DNA of 64,000 nucleotides from Pelobium manganitolerans (GTDB taxonomy: Bacteria; Bacteroidota; Bacteroidia; Sphingobacteriales; Sphingobacteriaceae), in the NCBI RefSeq assembly GCF_003609575.1, contig NZ_MBTA01000030.1, positions 159,697 to 223,696 on the forward strand, in the 5' to 3' direction. A program made the position numbers and the translations under genes. Positions 27,151-35,368 of this stretch are shown piece after piece (position 1 is the first letter of the stretch; each line of letters opens with the position of its first letter). A model generated the notes under the pieces. It searched no databases, was not told where the DNA came from, and worked only from the letters and a program-made list of their open reading frames with translations.

Positions 27151-27523
27151 TAATATTAAAACATCTAAAGCCAATAAAGAAGTAGTTAGTAGTTTAACTA
27201 ATAAATTAGGACTGGGCGCAGAAAACACCATTGCTCGTATTGCTTTTGCTTCCTCTTTGTCTACTGATAAGGTTTTAAACCTCATTGATATAAAGGATGC
27301 TGGTGGGAAGGAGTACAGTGCGAAAGTGTTGTTTGGGGACTATCTAGATTATTATATCGCACTCATTTGTTTGCACTATAACATATATAATACGGATAAG
27401 GATATTCCCCGTTATATTAAAATGCATGTTGATGATGGTTTGGAATTACTGAATCGAGAGTTCCAGAACAACTATAATACTACTGGTTTTGAGTTTATAG
27501 CTAGTAAAATTAATCAGATTTAA
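27143..27523 (+). CDS. dndE: DNA phosphorothioation protein DndE
   Basis: DndE is a small nicked-DNA binding protein of the Dnd complex. This 126-residue protein has the family outline (TSKANKEVVSSLTNKLGLGAENTIARIAFASSL ... GKEYSAKVLFGDYLDYYIALICLHY). Its start overlaps the dndD stop, and the Mrr-type gene begins 17 bp later. Confidence 0.92.
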   Translation: MLSNIKTSKANKEVVSSLTNKLGLGAENTIARIAFASSLSTDKVLNLIDIKDAGGKEYSAKVLFGDYLDYYIALICLHYNIYNTDKDIPRYIKMHVDDGLELLNREFQNNYNTTGFEFIASKINQI

Positions 27524-27540
27524 ATGTTTAATTGCTGTTA

Positions 27541-28350
27541 ATGTCGAAGAATACTATAAATAATGCAATTAAAGAAGCATTTAGACGTGAAAATAAACCA
27601 CTAAGGGTAAAAGAGGTTTTCTGGAGAATAAAAGAAGATAATCTTTATGATTTTAATACTCAAACCCCGGAACACGTGGTTCGGACAGCATTAAGAAGGC
27701 ATACAGAATCACTGGATTTTGCTTCTTCAAGTCCTAATAAATTATATGTAACATTAAATGATGGGACGTATTGGCTAAAAGGAAAACAATTAGACCATAG
27801 CTTTATTAGTAAATCTCAAATCGAAGAAAAAAATCAGCAACTCAAAAATAGCCTCGATGACCTTTTAGGTTTACAACAACAACACATTAAAGCATTTAAG
27901 ATAGCTTTATTAGACCGACTAAAGAGATTAGAGCCCAGGTCTTTTGAGTTATTTTGCAAAAAACTATTAAAAGCTTATGGTTTTAGCAATACAGAGATTA
28001 CAAGAGTGTCAAGAGATGGCGGAATTGATGGATATGGTGAGCTAAAAATCGGTTTATCTCATTTGAATGTTGCCTTTCAATGTAAAAGATGGAATACCTC
28101 TACTATTGGTCGTAAAGAAATCGATATGTTTAGAGGGGCAAGCCAAGGTAGTTATCAGCAGGCAATATTTTTTACTACCTCAACTTTTACAAAAGAAGCT
28201 AGGGCCGCTGATAATAAAACAGGAGCTATTCCTATAGCACTTTTTGATGGCGACGGTATCGTAAATATGATGATTGAAAAAAAATTCGGAGTTGAAGTTC
28301 AAGAAATTAACACTTATGTTGATGCATTGGATCAAGTTCTTGAAAAGTAA
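27541..28350 (+). CDS. Mrr-type restriction endonuclease with HARE-HTH domain
   Basis: The N-terminal 85 residues form a HARE-HTH winged helix (AIKEAFRRENKPLRVKEVFWRIKEDNLYDF ... GTYWLKG), and the C-terminal half is an Mrr-like PD-(D/E)XK nuclease: FELFCKKLLKAYGF, RDGGIDGYGEL with the catalytic Asp, and VAFQCKRW in the QxK variant of the active site. ATG at 27,541 is preferred to the upstream TTG. It follows dndE by 17 bp on the same strand, so it is probably the restriction arm of this Dnd system or a type IV enzyme that acts with it. Whether it cuts modified or unmodified DNA cannot be told. Confidence 0.9.
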   Translation: MSKNTINNAIKEAFRRENKPLRVKEVFWRIKEDNLYDFNTQTPEHVVRTALRRHTESLDFASSSPNKLYVTLNDGTYWLKGKQLDHSFISKSQIEEKNQQLKNSLDDLLGLQQQHIKAFKIALLDRLKRLEPRSFELFCKKLLKAYGFSNTEITRVSRDGGIDGYGELKIGLSHLNVAFQCKRWNTSTIGRKEIDMFRGASQGSYQQAIFFTTSTFTKEARAADNKTGAIPIALFDGDGIVNMMIEKKFGVEVQEINTYVDALDQVLEK

Positions 28351-28586
28351 TGGGCGTGTACCATAGGCTATTTTCTTTTGTAATGTTAATTCTGTCATTG
28401 AATACTTTAACATAACTCTTCAGGCGATAAAATTGCTAGTTCTTGTGCAGTTGTCATTTGATAGCCGTTTTTTACCCAACACCTCTCGGACGTTTTAAAC
28501 TATTTAAATATCGGCTACCCGAAGGAAATTCTTCTCTTATTTAATCGAATAAACTTAATCTGGTTTAAACTTTTTAAAAATTTAAA
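28351..28586. other. Spacer between convergent operons
   Basis: This AT-rich spacer lies between the convergent mrr gene and the three-gene minus-strand operon. No clear terminator or gene is seen in it. Confidence 0.5.
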
Positions 28587-29366
28587 CTAAGCTTTAATTG
28601 TGGCTTCAGGTTCTGGTGGATTATGACCGATGACTCGTTTAACGAAATAATCATCAAAGGTGTACCGCTTATTATCTATATCAATGTTTGTACAGTAATT
28701 TTTTGTCAATGCTAAAGCAAAGGGGAACCAAATTTCTTTTTTTATACATTCCACAAGTTTGATGTATGGTTGATGGTCAAGTAATGGTAGGTTTTTCCTA
28801 GAGATGTAATGTCGAAAAATAAAATCTAGCCCCAATATTAGTTCTAGAGGCGGATGCATGAGCCTTGGTGCTCTAACAATCAGGGATTTTCCATAGACAT
28901 CTTCTCCTTCTACTTGTTTACTTTCCATATAGTGCCCTCCATATGTCATATGATAAATTGGATGTAAATTCTCACCATCTCCATCTTTTCTATTCATTAT
29001 ATGTCTATCGAGGTGCCATGAAGAGTAGTGATTGGACTCACAATTTAATGTAATATTAAAATTGTCCAAATTTAAAAAAGGGTCTTCAACATGTGAGTTA
29101 TTAAAGCGCTTAACAGCAATTTTATCATCAACCGATAGCGTAATGGTGATTTTTTCGACACCCCGGGGCATAGTGTGGCTAGGTTTTAGGTTTTTCGGTA
29201 TCGTAAGCCTAAACTTGGTGAATTCATAAGAGAAGGTGGTCTTATCTTCTTGAATTGTTTTACCTATTTCTTTTAATTGATCCATTCGGAAGTCGAACAC
29301 TTCTAGTTCTTTCTTGAATGTGTTAAGGATATAGATGTATTTGTTGAAAAGCGTTTTAAAGTTCAT
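28587..29366 (-). CDS. Unknown protein, third gene of the GHKL/REC operon
   Basis: The 259-residue soluble protein has no recognised domain. Conserved-looking motifs are NHYSSWHLDRHIM and HPIYHMTYGGHYME, rich in His and Asp, in a beta-rich first half, then a helical second half (LELILGLDFIFRHYI, PYIKLVECIKKEIWFPFALAL). The clustered histidines could bind a metal, so an enzymatic effector role is possible, but this is inference. It begins immediately after the stop of the REC protein gene (0 bp gap), which suggests tight co-translation. Confidence 0.75.
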   Translation of the reverse strand: MNFKTLFNKYIYILNTFKKELEVFDFRMDQLKEIGKTIQEDKTTFSYEFTKFRLTIPKNLKPSHTMPRGVEKITITLSVDDKIAVKRFNNSHVEDPFLNLDNFNITLNCESNHYSSWHLDRHIMNRKDGDGENLHPIYHMTYGGHYMESKQVEGEDVYGKSLIVRAPRLMHPPLELILGLDFIFRHYISRKNLPLLDHQPYIKLVECIKKEIWFPFALALTKNYCTNIDIDNKRYTFDDYFVKRVIGHNPPEPEATIKA

Positions 29367-30455
29367 TTAGTTTTCTTTGTCTAGTTCATCAAAAGTCTCT
29401 CTTTCATTAGGGCCAAGTAGTGCGTATGCCTCTCCAGTTTCTCGCGCATCAGACAACAAATATCCCAGTGAGATATAATTTGGGTCTTGCCAGGCATAAC
29501 GTGGCATTTCAATGGTTCTAAGACCGTCAAACGCGTCCAACGGTGTATTTGAAAGTCTGCACTTATACCAAAACGTAGTATAATGTTGGTGTTTAGGCAA
29601 GGCTATTGGTATGAGCTGTAGATCAAATTCTTTTATTAGTCGCTCTACACGATCTTCCGCAGACGTAATTGAAAGGCTTTTGCCAAATGTCTCTTTCCAC
29701 CAATTGTTGATTTCGAACTGCCACCAACGTGGATAGCTTTCGTGTAATATTCCAACATATTTAAATGAAGCGAGAAATTTTTCTTTCAGACTTTCCCAGT
29801 CTTTTGAAGCTAATTTATCAATACCTAGACGAATCGCTAATAGGTCCTCATCTATGAGTGGGCCAGAATGCTGCATGAAATAATTGTTTAATAAGTAAAT
29901 TATTTCATGAGGCGTTTCCAAACATTGAAGCTCAGTGTCCAATATTTGGATATCATTATCTTGATCTTTTTGTTTTTTAATGATTGCCTCTGTCTCTTTA
30001 TTCTTTCGAATCATTGAATAAGCATTGGCAAAGGAAATGAGCTCGTGTTTAGTTTGTTCAGTGTTTAACGTTTTTTCTTTTTTATAATTTTTATCGAACA
30101 AATCTTTGCTAGTTCTGTCAAAATAAGAGATGTAAAATTCTTCTGTACTACATAAAAAAATAGGGATGTCTCTTATCGAACCGGATTTAACACCGCTTCT
30201 TATACTTTGAGCAAGTTCGGCACCTGAATATTTAACTTCACTATCTTCGTCATCGGAAAACTGTAATTTAAAATCGAGCAACAAACCATCGTATCTATCC
30301 AGCCCACCATCATCTATCAAATCATATTTTTGTTTATTCCATGTCTGTGGTTGTTTGATTGTAAATTCTATTGTTTCTTTATCGTTTAAATTAGTAATAA
30401 GTCCTGCAGATCTTATTTCATTTTCATCATCAATGTAGAGGAATTTTAAAGCCAT
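29367..30455 (-). CDS. Receiver-domain protein with unknown C-terminal domain
   Basis: The 362-residue protein begins with a receiver-like domain: FLYIDDENE (acidic pocket), YDGLLLDFKL (phosphoacceptor Asp near residue 60), IFLCSTEE (Ser/Thr) and FDKNYKKE (Lys). The loop after the Asp is longer than usual. Residues about 150-362 contain helices and a C-terminal region without a DNA-binding motif I can recognise. Its gene is 1 bp after the dual-GHKL kinase stop, so it is the likely phosphorylation partner. Confidence 0.8.
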   Translation of the reverse strand: MALKFLYIDDENEIRSAGLITNLNDKETIEFTIKQPQTWNKQKYDLIDDGGLDRYDGLLLDFKLQFSDDEDSEVKYSGAELAQSIRSGVKSGSIRDIPIFLCSTEEFYISYFDRTSKDLFDKNYKKEKTLNTEQTKHELISFANAYSMIRKNKETEAIIKKQKDQDNDIQILDTELQCLETPHEIIYLLNNYFMQHSGPLIDEDLLAIRLGIDKLASKDWESLKEKFLASFKYVGILHESYPRWWQFEINNWWKETFGKSLSITSAEDRVERLIKEFDLQLIPIALPKHQHYTTFWYKCRLSNTPLDAFDGLRTIEMPRYAWQDPNYISLGYLLSDARETGEAYALLGPNERETFDELDKEN

Positions 30456-30456
30456 A

Positions 30457-32649
30457 TTATTTTAGATTTTCTTTGTTCCCTAATGGTAACGTTACTATGA
30501 AAGCGGTTTTATAACCCGGATCAGCAGTTCCAAGGTTAATTAATCCATCCCTATTTCTTATTATTTGATTAAGTATATAAAGGCCTAATCCGGTACTGGT
30601 TCCAAAATCTTCTTTTCTTTCCGAAGAAGTTGTAAAAAAAGCATCGAAAATTCTGTCCTTATGTTTCGAAGATATGCCAATTCCATTATCCTGAACTTCT
30701 AATATAACTCTACTCTCATCTTGATTTTTATGAGCTTTGATTAGAATTCTACCCTTTATGCCAGTTGTTTTCAGTATTGCTTTTTTTGCGTTGCTATATA
30801 GATTTTGCAAAATTGTATTCACTTCAGATGGATGTATCGAGTCAATGAGTAGGTCTTTGCCAACAAGCTCCATATCAAGGTGTATGTGTCTTCTTTTTAA
30901 ATCATTTTCAATAATTTCTTTGAATACATCCAAAGACTTTCGAAGATTTATAGTTTGTAGCTCTCTAATAATGTTTTTAGAAATGGTTTCATCGAAGTAT
31001 GAGGTGTATGCCAATAAGGAACCTAACGCCTCGCTAATATTTTCTAGATTTCTTGTTACAGAGATATCTAAATTATGTTTTAACGTGTCCTCAATGTAAC
31101 CTAAGGTGGAGGGCACGATCTGTTTAATTTCATGAATGAATTCGGCAATGGTAAGACCTACACCTGCCAACACACGCATCATTTCGAGTTCATTAATCGC
31201 CGACTTTGTAGTCTTAACAAATACTTTTGTGGATATGTCTAGTTTAATTGCTGCATCGCGCCTCTCGTCTTCCGTGGATTCTGGATTAGTTAATGTCTTT
31301 GTGGCATCTTTTATGTCTTGGACACTTTTATCTACAACATTTGTGGTGGGTGTTGGTGCTCGTTCAGGGTTAAGTGTTAGATATTCATCTGTTTTTCTAA
31401 ACCATGAAATGAAATTTAAGAAGCCATTTTCTATTGCTGTTGAGACAAATTTTTGAAGTTCCCTAAAAGCTTCTCTTTCTATTAAACCCTCACGACCCGC
31501 TGATTCTTCGAATATTTTGCCATTTGGGTCTGTTAATTGAACAAAACCTAATAAGTGATTATTGCCAAAAGGTATTCCATTTCCAATCCTTGATCTTGTA
31601 TCCAAGGCTAGCCAATCGTTACCTGTATCCCCGTATTTTGGTACACGAAAGCCATTTCGATAAAGTTTAATCCCTCCATTTTTCTTTAGATGGTCTGTAA
31701 TTATTTTTAATTCTGATTTAGTAATGCCGTAATAACTGTTTCTGTCACCGCCAATGTAATAGTAGGCTTTGAATGCAATCGACGCGCCTTTTAATACAGG
31801 ATATGGTTCTTCTTCAGTATTGATTGAGTCGATTAAACTCGTACGCACACCATTCAATTTAAATTCCTTTGTGGTCAAGTTTACAATGCCTTTCCCATCA
31901 GGGTCTATAAATCCAGTAATTGTTGCTAAGGCTCGGTTAAGCATCATAACTCCTGGATCGGCCACTGAAGTCCAATTTATTTCGTTATCATCCTTTCGAA
32001 GGAAGTTAACTTCGAAACTTTCTGTTTTACTTTCTTCGACTATATTATTATTGTTTTGGATGGACAAGTAACTGGGTTGAATTAGGTCTGCAACATATCT
32101 ATAAACTCTTTTAATATCTGCATCACTCCACTTTTCGCGTAGCCTGTTGATATTAAGAGTGGTACCTATTTCTGAGTTATAGTCGACTTGAGTAGTAAGA
32201 TTGTTTTGCACTGTACCTAATAGAATATCTGAAGTATATTTATTCCAATGGATATCGAGTTCTAACGCCGGCGAATGTTCGGCTTTTGTATTAATTGTCA
32301 ACTGTTCACCTAACCTTTGTGTGGAAAAACGTCCAATGCCCTTACGCCCTGCTTTCGGCCTCATAAATTTTTCTGATACCGAGTTATGGATTTTATCCGA
32401 GGTTGCTAAGCGCATAAAACCATCTATAAGCTGGCTTTTAGTCATCCCATTTCCATCATCCTTTATAATTAATTTTCCACCTGGTAGATGTGCATTTTCA
32501 AAATATAGATTTACGACGTTAGCGTCGGCATCATAAGCGTTTTTAATAAGCTCTGCTACTGCTGTTTCAGATTTCGCAACGAGCTCGAGGCCTAAGCGGT
32601 TTATAATCCCTGCATCTACTGTAAAGGCAATTTTTTCGGTGGTATCCAT
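30457..32649 (-). CDS. Dual-GHKL protein: Hsp90/MORC-like ATPase fused to histidine kinase
   Basis: This 730-residue soluble protein carries two ATPase domains of the GHKL fold. The N-terminal one looks Hsp90/MORC-like (AVAELIKNAYDADANVV, IKDDGNGMTKSQL, AGRKGIGRFSTQRLG; about residues 30-115). The C-terminal one is a histidine-kinase type, with H-box AEFIHEIKQIVPSTLGYI (about 490), N-box NTILQNLYSNAKKAI, G1 VQDNGIGISSKHKDRIFDAFF and G2 GTSTGLGLYI. There is no membrane segment. It heads a three-gene operon with a REC protein and an unknown protein, inside a defence island. Confidence 0.9.
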   Translation of the reverse strand: MDTTEKIAFTVDAGIINRLGLELVAKSETAVAELIKNAYDADANVVNLYFENAHLPGGKLIIKDDGNGMTKSQLIDGFMRLATSDKIHNSVSEKFMRPKAGRKGIGRFSTQRLGEQLTINTKAEHSPALELDIHWNKYTSDILLGTVQNNLTTQVDYNSEIGTTLNINRLREKWSDADIKRVYRYVADLIQPSYLSIQNNNNIVEESKTESFEVNFLRKDDNEINWTSVADPGVMMLNRALATITGFIDPDGKGIVNLTTKEFKLNGVRTSLIDSINTEEEPYPVLKGASIAFKAYYYIGGDRNSYYGITKSELKIITDHLKKNGGIKLYRNGFRVPKYGDTGNDWLALDTRSRIGNGIPFGNNHLLGFVQLTDPNGKIFEESAGREGLIEREAFRELQKFVSTAIENGFLNFISWFRKTDEYLTLNPERAPTPTTNVVDKSVQDIKDATKTLTNPESTEDERRDAAIKLDISTKVFVKTTKSAINELEMMRVLAGVGLTIAEFIHEIKQIVPSTLGYIEDTLKHNLDISVTRNLENISEALGSLLAYTSYFDETISKNIIRELQTINLRKSLDVFKEIIENDLKRRHIHLDMELVGKDLLIDSIHPSEVNTILQNLYSNAKKAILKTTGIKGRILIKAHKNQDESRVILEVQDNGIGISSKHKDRIFDAFFTTSSERKEDFGTSTGLGLYILNQIIRNRDGLINLGTADPGYKTAFIVTLPLGNKENLK

Positions 32650-33101
32650 GAATTTGCGTTAAATTCTTTCTAAAGATGTAAGTCTAGGTTTTTTAAATTT
32701 CGGTTAATTTTATTTATATCATACATGTAAGCTTCCCTTTTTACTCCAGAATTTACTTAAATTTAAACATTAAGTCGGATTTTAATTCTAAAGGAAACTG
32801 CTACGTCTAAATTCTTCGCCGGTTAGTTTCAAATATAAGCTTTCGTGATAAGTTTTAATAGGATAACGCAAAGTGAAAGAAAATTTTTCGGCGCTTGGAT
32901 GACAAGCTATTTTTGCATTGCTCAATAAAATCCGCACAGGTTTATAATGATAGGGACAGAGTAAATTAAAAATATAAAATAGTAAAATGTGGCTTGGACA
33001 CTGCAAAACACTGTAGGTACACACTCCCCCTTCATCTTACCCCCACCATCCCCCAAAAACTTTCCTATCTTTACACTCCTAAACCCCAAACAACCAGTCA
33101 A
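32650..33101. other. Intergenic region with a G-free leader
   Basis: No gene is seen in most of this stretch, which holds the likely upstream region of the leftward GHKL operon. From about 33,028 the plus strand is a C/A-rich, nearly G-free leader with a TATCTTTA element (33,066-33,073) before a small membrane-protein gene. Confidence 0.5.
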
Positions 33102-33272
33102 ATGCCTATAAAAAGAACCCATTATCAAAAAACGGAAAGAACCCTAAGGTTATACTTGTCTAGCTTTATTACCATGATTACTGGTGAAAGAACCATTTAC
33201 AGTTGGCGGTATATCGGGCTTGTATTCTTAATTCTTTTTGTTTTAATCTATTTAGCGCAGTTTGCGGTTTGA
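33102..33272 (+). CDS. Small single-helix membrane protein
   Basis: ATG at 33,102 opens a 56-codon frame (MPIKRTHYQKTERTLRLY) with a basic N-terminus and one C-terminal membrane helix (YIGLVFLILFVLIYLAQFAV). A -7-like TATCTTTA lies 29 bp upstream. The C-terminal helix with positive residues before it predicts an N-in tail-anchored form, as seen in many toxin-like or regulatory small proteins. Function unknown. Confidence 0.55.
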   Translation: MPIKRTHYQKTERTLRLYLSSFITMITGERTIYSWRYIGLVFLILFVLIYLAQFAV

Positions 33273-33350
33273 TACTGCTAAGGGAAAAAATTTTATTGGA
33301 CTTGTTTTCACAGGTTCTAATGCCATATTCAGTCAAATTCAGAACCGAAA

Positions 33351-33593
33351 TTAATCTTTAACAAGGGGTGTTCGCGGAAAAAAATCCTTTGGACTACAAT
33401 CAAAATCTTCTGCTAGTTTATTTAACTGATCGTATGAATACATACTCGCCGATTTCGAACTTTCAATTTGGCCGATATAGCCATCGGATACATCCAAAAT
33501 CATTGCGACGTATGTCTGAGACTTGTTTAGCTCTTTTCTAATCTTTCTTACATTGTTGACTATTTCCAGTTCAAACTTTGATTTCAGCGCCAT
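33351..33593 (-). CDS. XRE-family helix-turn-helix regulator
   Basis: Using ATG at 33,593 the protein has 80 aa: MALKSKFELEIVNNVRKIRKELNKSQTYVAMILDVSDGYIGQIESS. The helix-turn-helix is SQTYVAMILDVSDGYIGQIE. A 20-bp perfect palindrome lies 33 bp upstream, as expected for an autoregulated repressor; the same palindrome sits next to a rightward promoter that faces a structured RNA. Confidence 0.85.
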   Translation of the reverse strand: MALKSKFELEIVNNVRKIRKELNKSQTYVAMILDVSDGYIGQIESSKSASMYSYDQLNKLAEDFDCSPKDFFPRTPLVKD

Positions 33594-33625
33594 TCTTGAA
33601 AGGAGCTGAAAAAAAATAAATACCA

Positions 33626-33659
33626 TTCTTAGTTATAACTAAGAAAATATTTATATTTG
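33626..33659. promoter_or_regulatory. 20-bp perfect palindrome next to a rightward -7 element
   Basis: TTCTTAGTTATAACTAAGAA (33,626-33,645) is a perfect palindrome, followed 6 bp later by TATATTTG (33,652-33,659), a full match to the Bacteroidota -7 element for plus-strand transcription. Binding by the adjacent XRE protein would block both its own gene and a rightward transcript that would start near 33,666. Confidence 0.7.
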
Positions 33660-33713
33660 AATTATATGTGTCTGCGATAAAAAGCAGATTTTAAAGGTGT
33701 TAACAAGAGTCTC

Positions 33714-33852
33714 GGCTACCAAATTCTGACATAAATAGCCAACGGGACAATAGACTAATGCCTATAGTGATATTTGCTTACTTTTGTAAGTACTATAGCA
33801 CTATGGGCTCTATTGTAATTCCGTTGGCAAGGTCGTCAGAAGCCTGGTAGTT
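33714..33852 (+). ncRNA. Candidate rod-shaped structured RNA
   Basis: Nested inverted repeats fold into one long rod: CTACCA/TGGTAG (33,716 with 33,845), TTCTGAC/GTCAGAA (33,724 with 33,835), GCCAACGG/CCGTTGGC (33,738 with 33,821), ACAATAGA/TCTATTGT (33,747 with 33,809), GCCTATAGTG/CACTATGGGC (33,760 with 33,799) and a CTTAC-tttt-GTAAG tip. One stem uses G-U pairs, which favours RNA over a DNA palindrome. No open reading frame covers it and it lies about 50 bp after a promoter. The shape recalls 6S RNA or a retron msd, but no reverse transcriptase gene is present, so the class is open. Confidence 0.7.
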
Positions 33853-34188
33853 CGGTTGATAGAGCCCGCTATAGTTCTACTCTCCTAAAGGACTCGTTAC
33901 TTTATTAGAATAGAGAGTATGGGTAAAGCCACCGTACAACAGTTATCAGTTCCACCCGCAAAAGCCTTTTGTTTTTACAGAAAGAGGGCAGGGCTTTTTC
34001 CAAAGAACGGTGGGCGTGTGTCTCCAAAGATTTTATTCAAGAACATCATCAAATCTCCGGTATAGGGTGCGCGGCAACCGCCGGTATCAGTAATAGTGTT
34101 AACAATTCCCGGCGGTTGTTCTTTCCTTAGCGTTACGCCACTATTCAGTGAGCGCGAAAGCTAATAAATCTTAAATCCCACCAATCCC
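33853..34188 (+). other. Further hairpin-rich non-coding region
   Basis: More stems follow the rod: TACTCTC/GAGAGTA (33,878 with 33,913), CCACCG/CGGTGG (33,929 with 34,008) enclosing AAAAGCC/GGCTTTT (33,960 with 33,992), and a perfect 10-bp stem CAACCGCCGG/CCGGCGGTTG (34,075 with 34,109). The 33,960 hairpin ends in a T-run and could terminate the RNA. No gene is seen until 34,189. Confidence 0.55.
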
Positions 34189-34473
34189 ATGAAGCAAAAA
34201 AGACCTGCTATAGCCACTGCTTTGGCTTTTTTTAGGCGTTGGCACAAAAAATATGAAGCCCATAAGCACCGCCGGGACCTCGCGCAAAGGCGCTTGTTGC
34301 GCTGGCGTTACCTCCGCGGTCTGCGCCTTGGACTGCAACGCTACTACCTTTTTTTCCCACTACATAAAATGGAAAAACAATTAAAAAAAGAACGAAGGCA
34401 GTTAAATGAAACAATGGGCCGGTACAATTTCCAATACAAACAAAAAAACACCAGACAACATGAGCCCAACTGA
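34189..34473 (+). CDS. Small very basic protein, doubtful
   Basis: A 94-codon frame begins ATGAAGCAAAAAAGACC and encodes a strongly basic, Arg-rich protein (RRDLAQRRLLRWRYLRGLRLGLQRYY). No family is recognised. The composition fits a nucleic-acid binding protein, or it may be a chance frame in a GC-richer repeat. It lies after the structured RNA region. Confidence 0.35.
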   Translation: MKQKRPAIATALAFFRRWHKKYEAHKHRRDLAQRRLLRWRYLRGLRLGLQRYYLFFPLHKMEKQLKKERRQLNETMGRYNFQYKQKNTRQHEPN

Positions 34474-34681
34474 TCAACCTCACCAATCAAATCCACATAA
34501 TACTATGACCGCAATATCAAAAAACGTTCAGTTCATAAATAAAGAGGAACTCCAAATAAAAGACCGTACCCCTCAGCGCACGCCCCCTCCGTTCCCTGCC
34601 AATTCCGCCTTGGCGGTTGCGTTAGCATTTAAGAACTTCTTGCACTGCCCTTGTAGCAACCGGCGCAGCGGAGAGTTTTTG

Positions 34682-34706
34682 GATACTTTTTGCGGAAAAA
34701 AGTATC
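34682..34706. repeat. Hairpin GATACTTTTT/AAAAAGTATC
   Basis: A 10-bp stem with a 5-nt loop lies before the TlpA-like gene. It resembles in design the GTCCTTTTT/AAAAAGGAC hairpins at about 50 kb, and may be a terminator or part of a dispersed repeat. Confidence 0.5.
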
Positions 34707-34739
34707 TAGGCCTACGCGGCTATGAGCGGAAAAATAAAA

Positions 34740-35290
34740 ATGAGAGCCAAACATACCGTAAAGTGGCTATCGTTATAATATTAAATGTTTTTATCACGTT
34801 ATCCGCTTTCAGCCAAACAGCAATAAACCTAAACGACACCGTTCCAAACATCCCCTTTCACCACCTGCTAAACTATTCCGATAGCAACGCCAAGCTCAAC
34901 GACTTCCGCGGTAAAATGGTGATACTCGATTTTTGGGCCACTTGGTGCAAATCCTGTCTCAACCACTTGCCCGACGCAGAGCAGCTCCAAAAAACCTTTG
35001 GCAATAAAATCCAGTTCATCTTGGTCAACAGCTATTCCGTCCGCGAAACGCCCGAACATGTAGGCGCTTTTCTTAAGAATTGGGAAAAAAGCCATATCAA
35101 GCTGAGTGTTCCAATCGCTCGAGGGGACACCGTCACCAGAAAAATATTCCCTAGGATGTTTCTGCCACATTACGTTTGGATAGATCAGAACGGCATCTAC
35201 CGCGCCGCCACATCGCATCATGAAGTTACCGAAGAGAATGTCCGCAATGCCATTGAAGGAAACTATCCCACGATATTTAAAAAACAATAA
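34740..35290 (+). CDS. TlpA-like thioredoxin-fold protein, start probably frameshifted
   Basis: The core is a periplasmic thioredoxin-fold protein with FWATWCKSCLNHLPDAEQL (active-site CxxC) and the TlpA-type ending PHYVWIDQNGIYRAA. Its signal helix VAIVIILNVFITLSAFSQT is in the frame that is open from 34,406, but that frame has no nearby ATG. In another frame, ATG at 34,740 gives MRAKHTVK, a perfect signal-peptide start, ending after 12 codons. A one-base deletion near 34,762 would explain this; otherwise GTG at 34,763 or a distant ATG is used. Such proteins often stand next to SusC/SusD genes, as here. Confidence 0.75.
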
Positions 35291-35368
35291 ACCCTAACCA
35301 CCTAACAAACCAAAAAACGAACACCTAACAAACTAACCATCGAACCACCTAACAAACTAATCCTCGAT
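35288..35368 (+). repeat. A/C-rich CTAAC/CCTAAC leader before the SusC gene
   Basis: The spacer carries imperfect copies of ACCTAACAAACTAA (at least four) and is nearly free of G until just before the ATG. It matches in style the leader of hemJ at 5,190-5,297. Confidence 0.7.

Noticed and set aside
33714..33852. Retron or group II intron
   Set aside because: No reverse transcriptase is coded nearby and no intron domain V or VI is visible, so these names were not used.
33841..33870. tRNA-like D-arm (GGTAGTTCGGTTGATAGAGC)
   Set aside because: The D-arm resembles a tRNA, but no anticodon stem or acceptor pairing follows; it is better explained as part of the structured RNA region.
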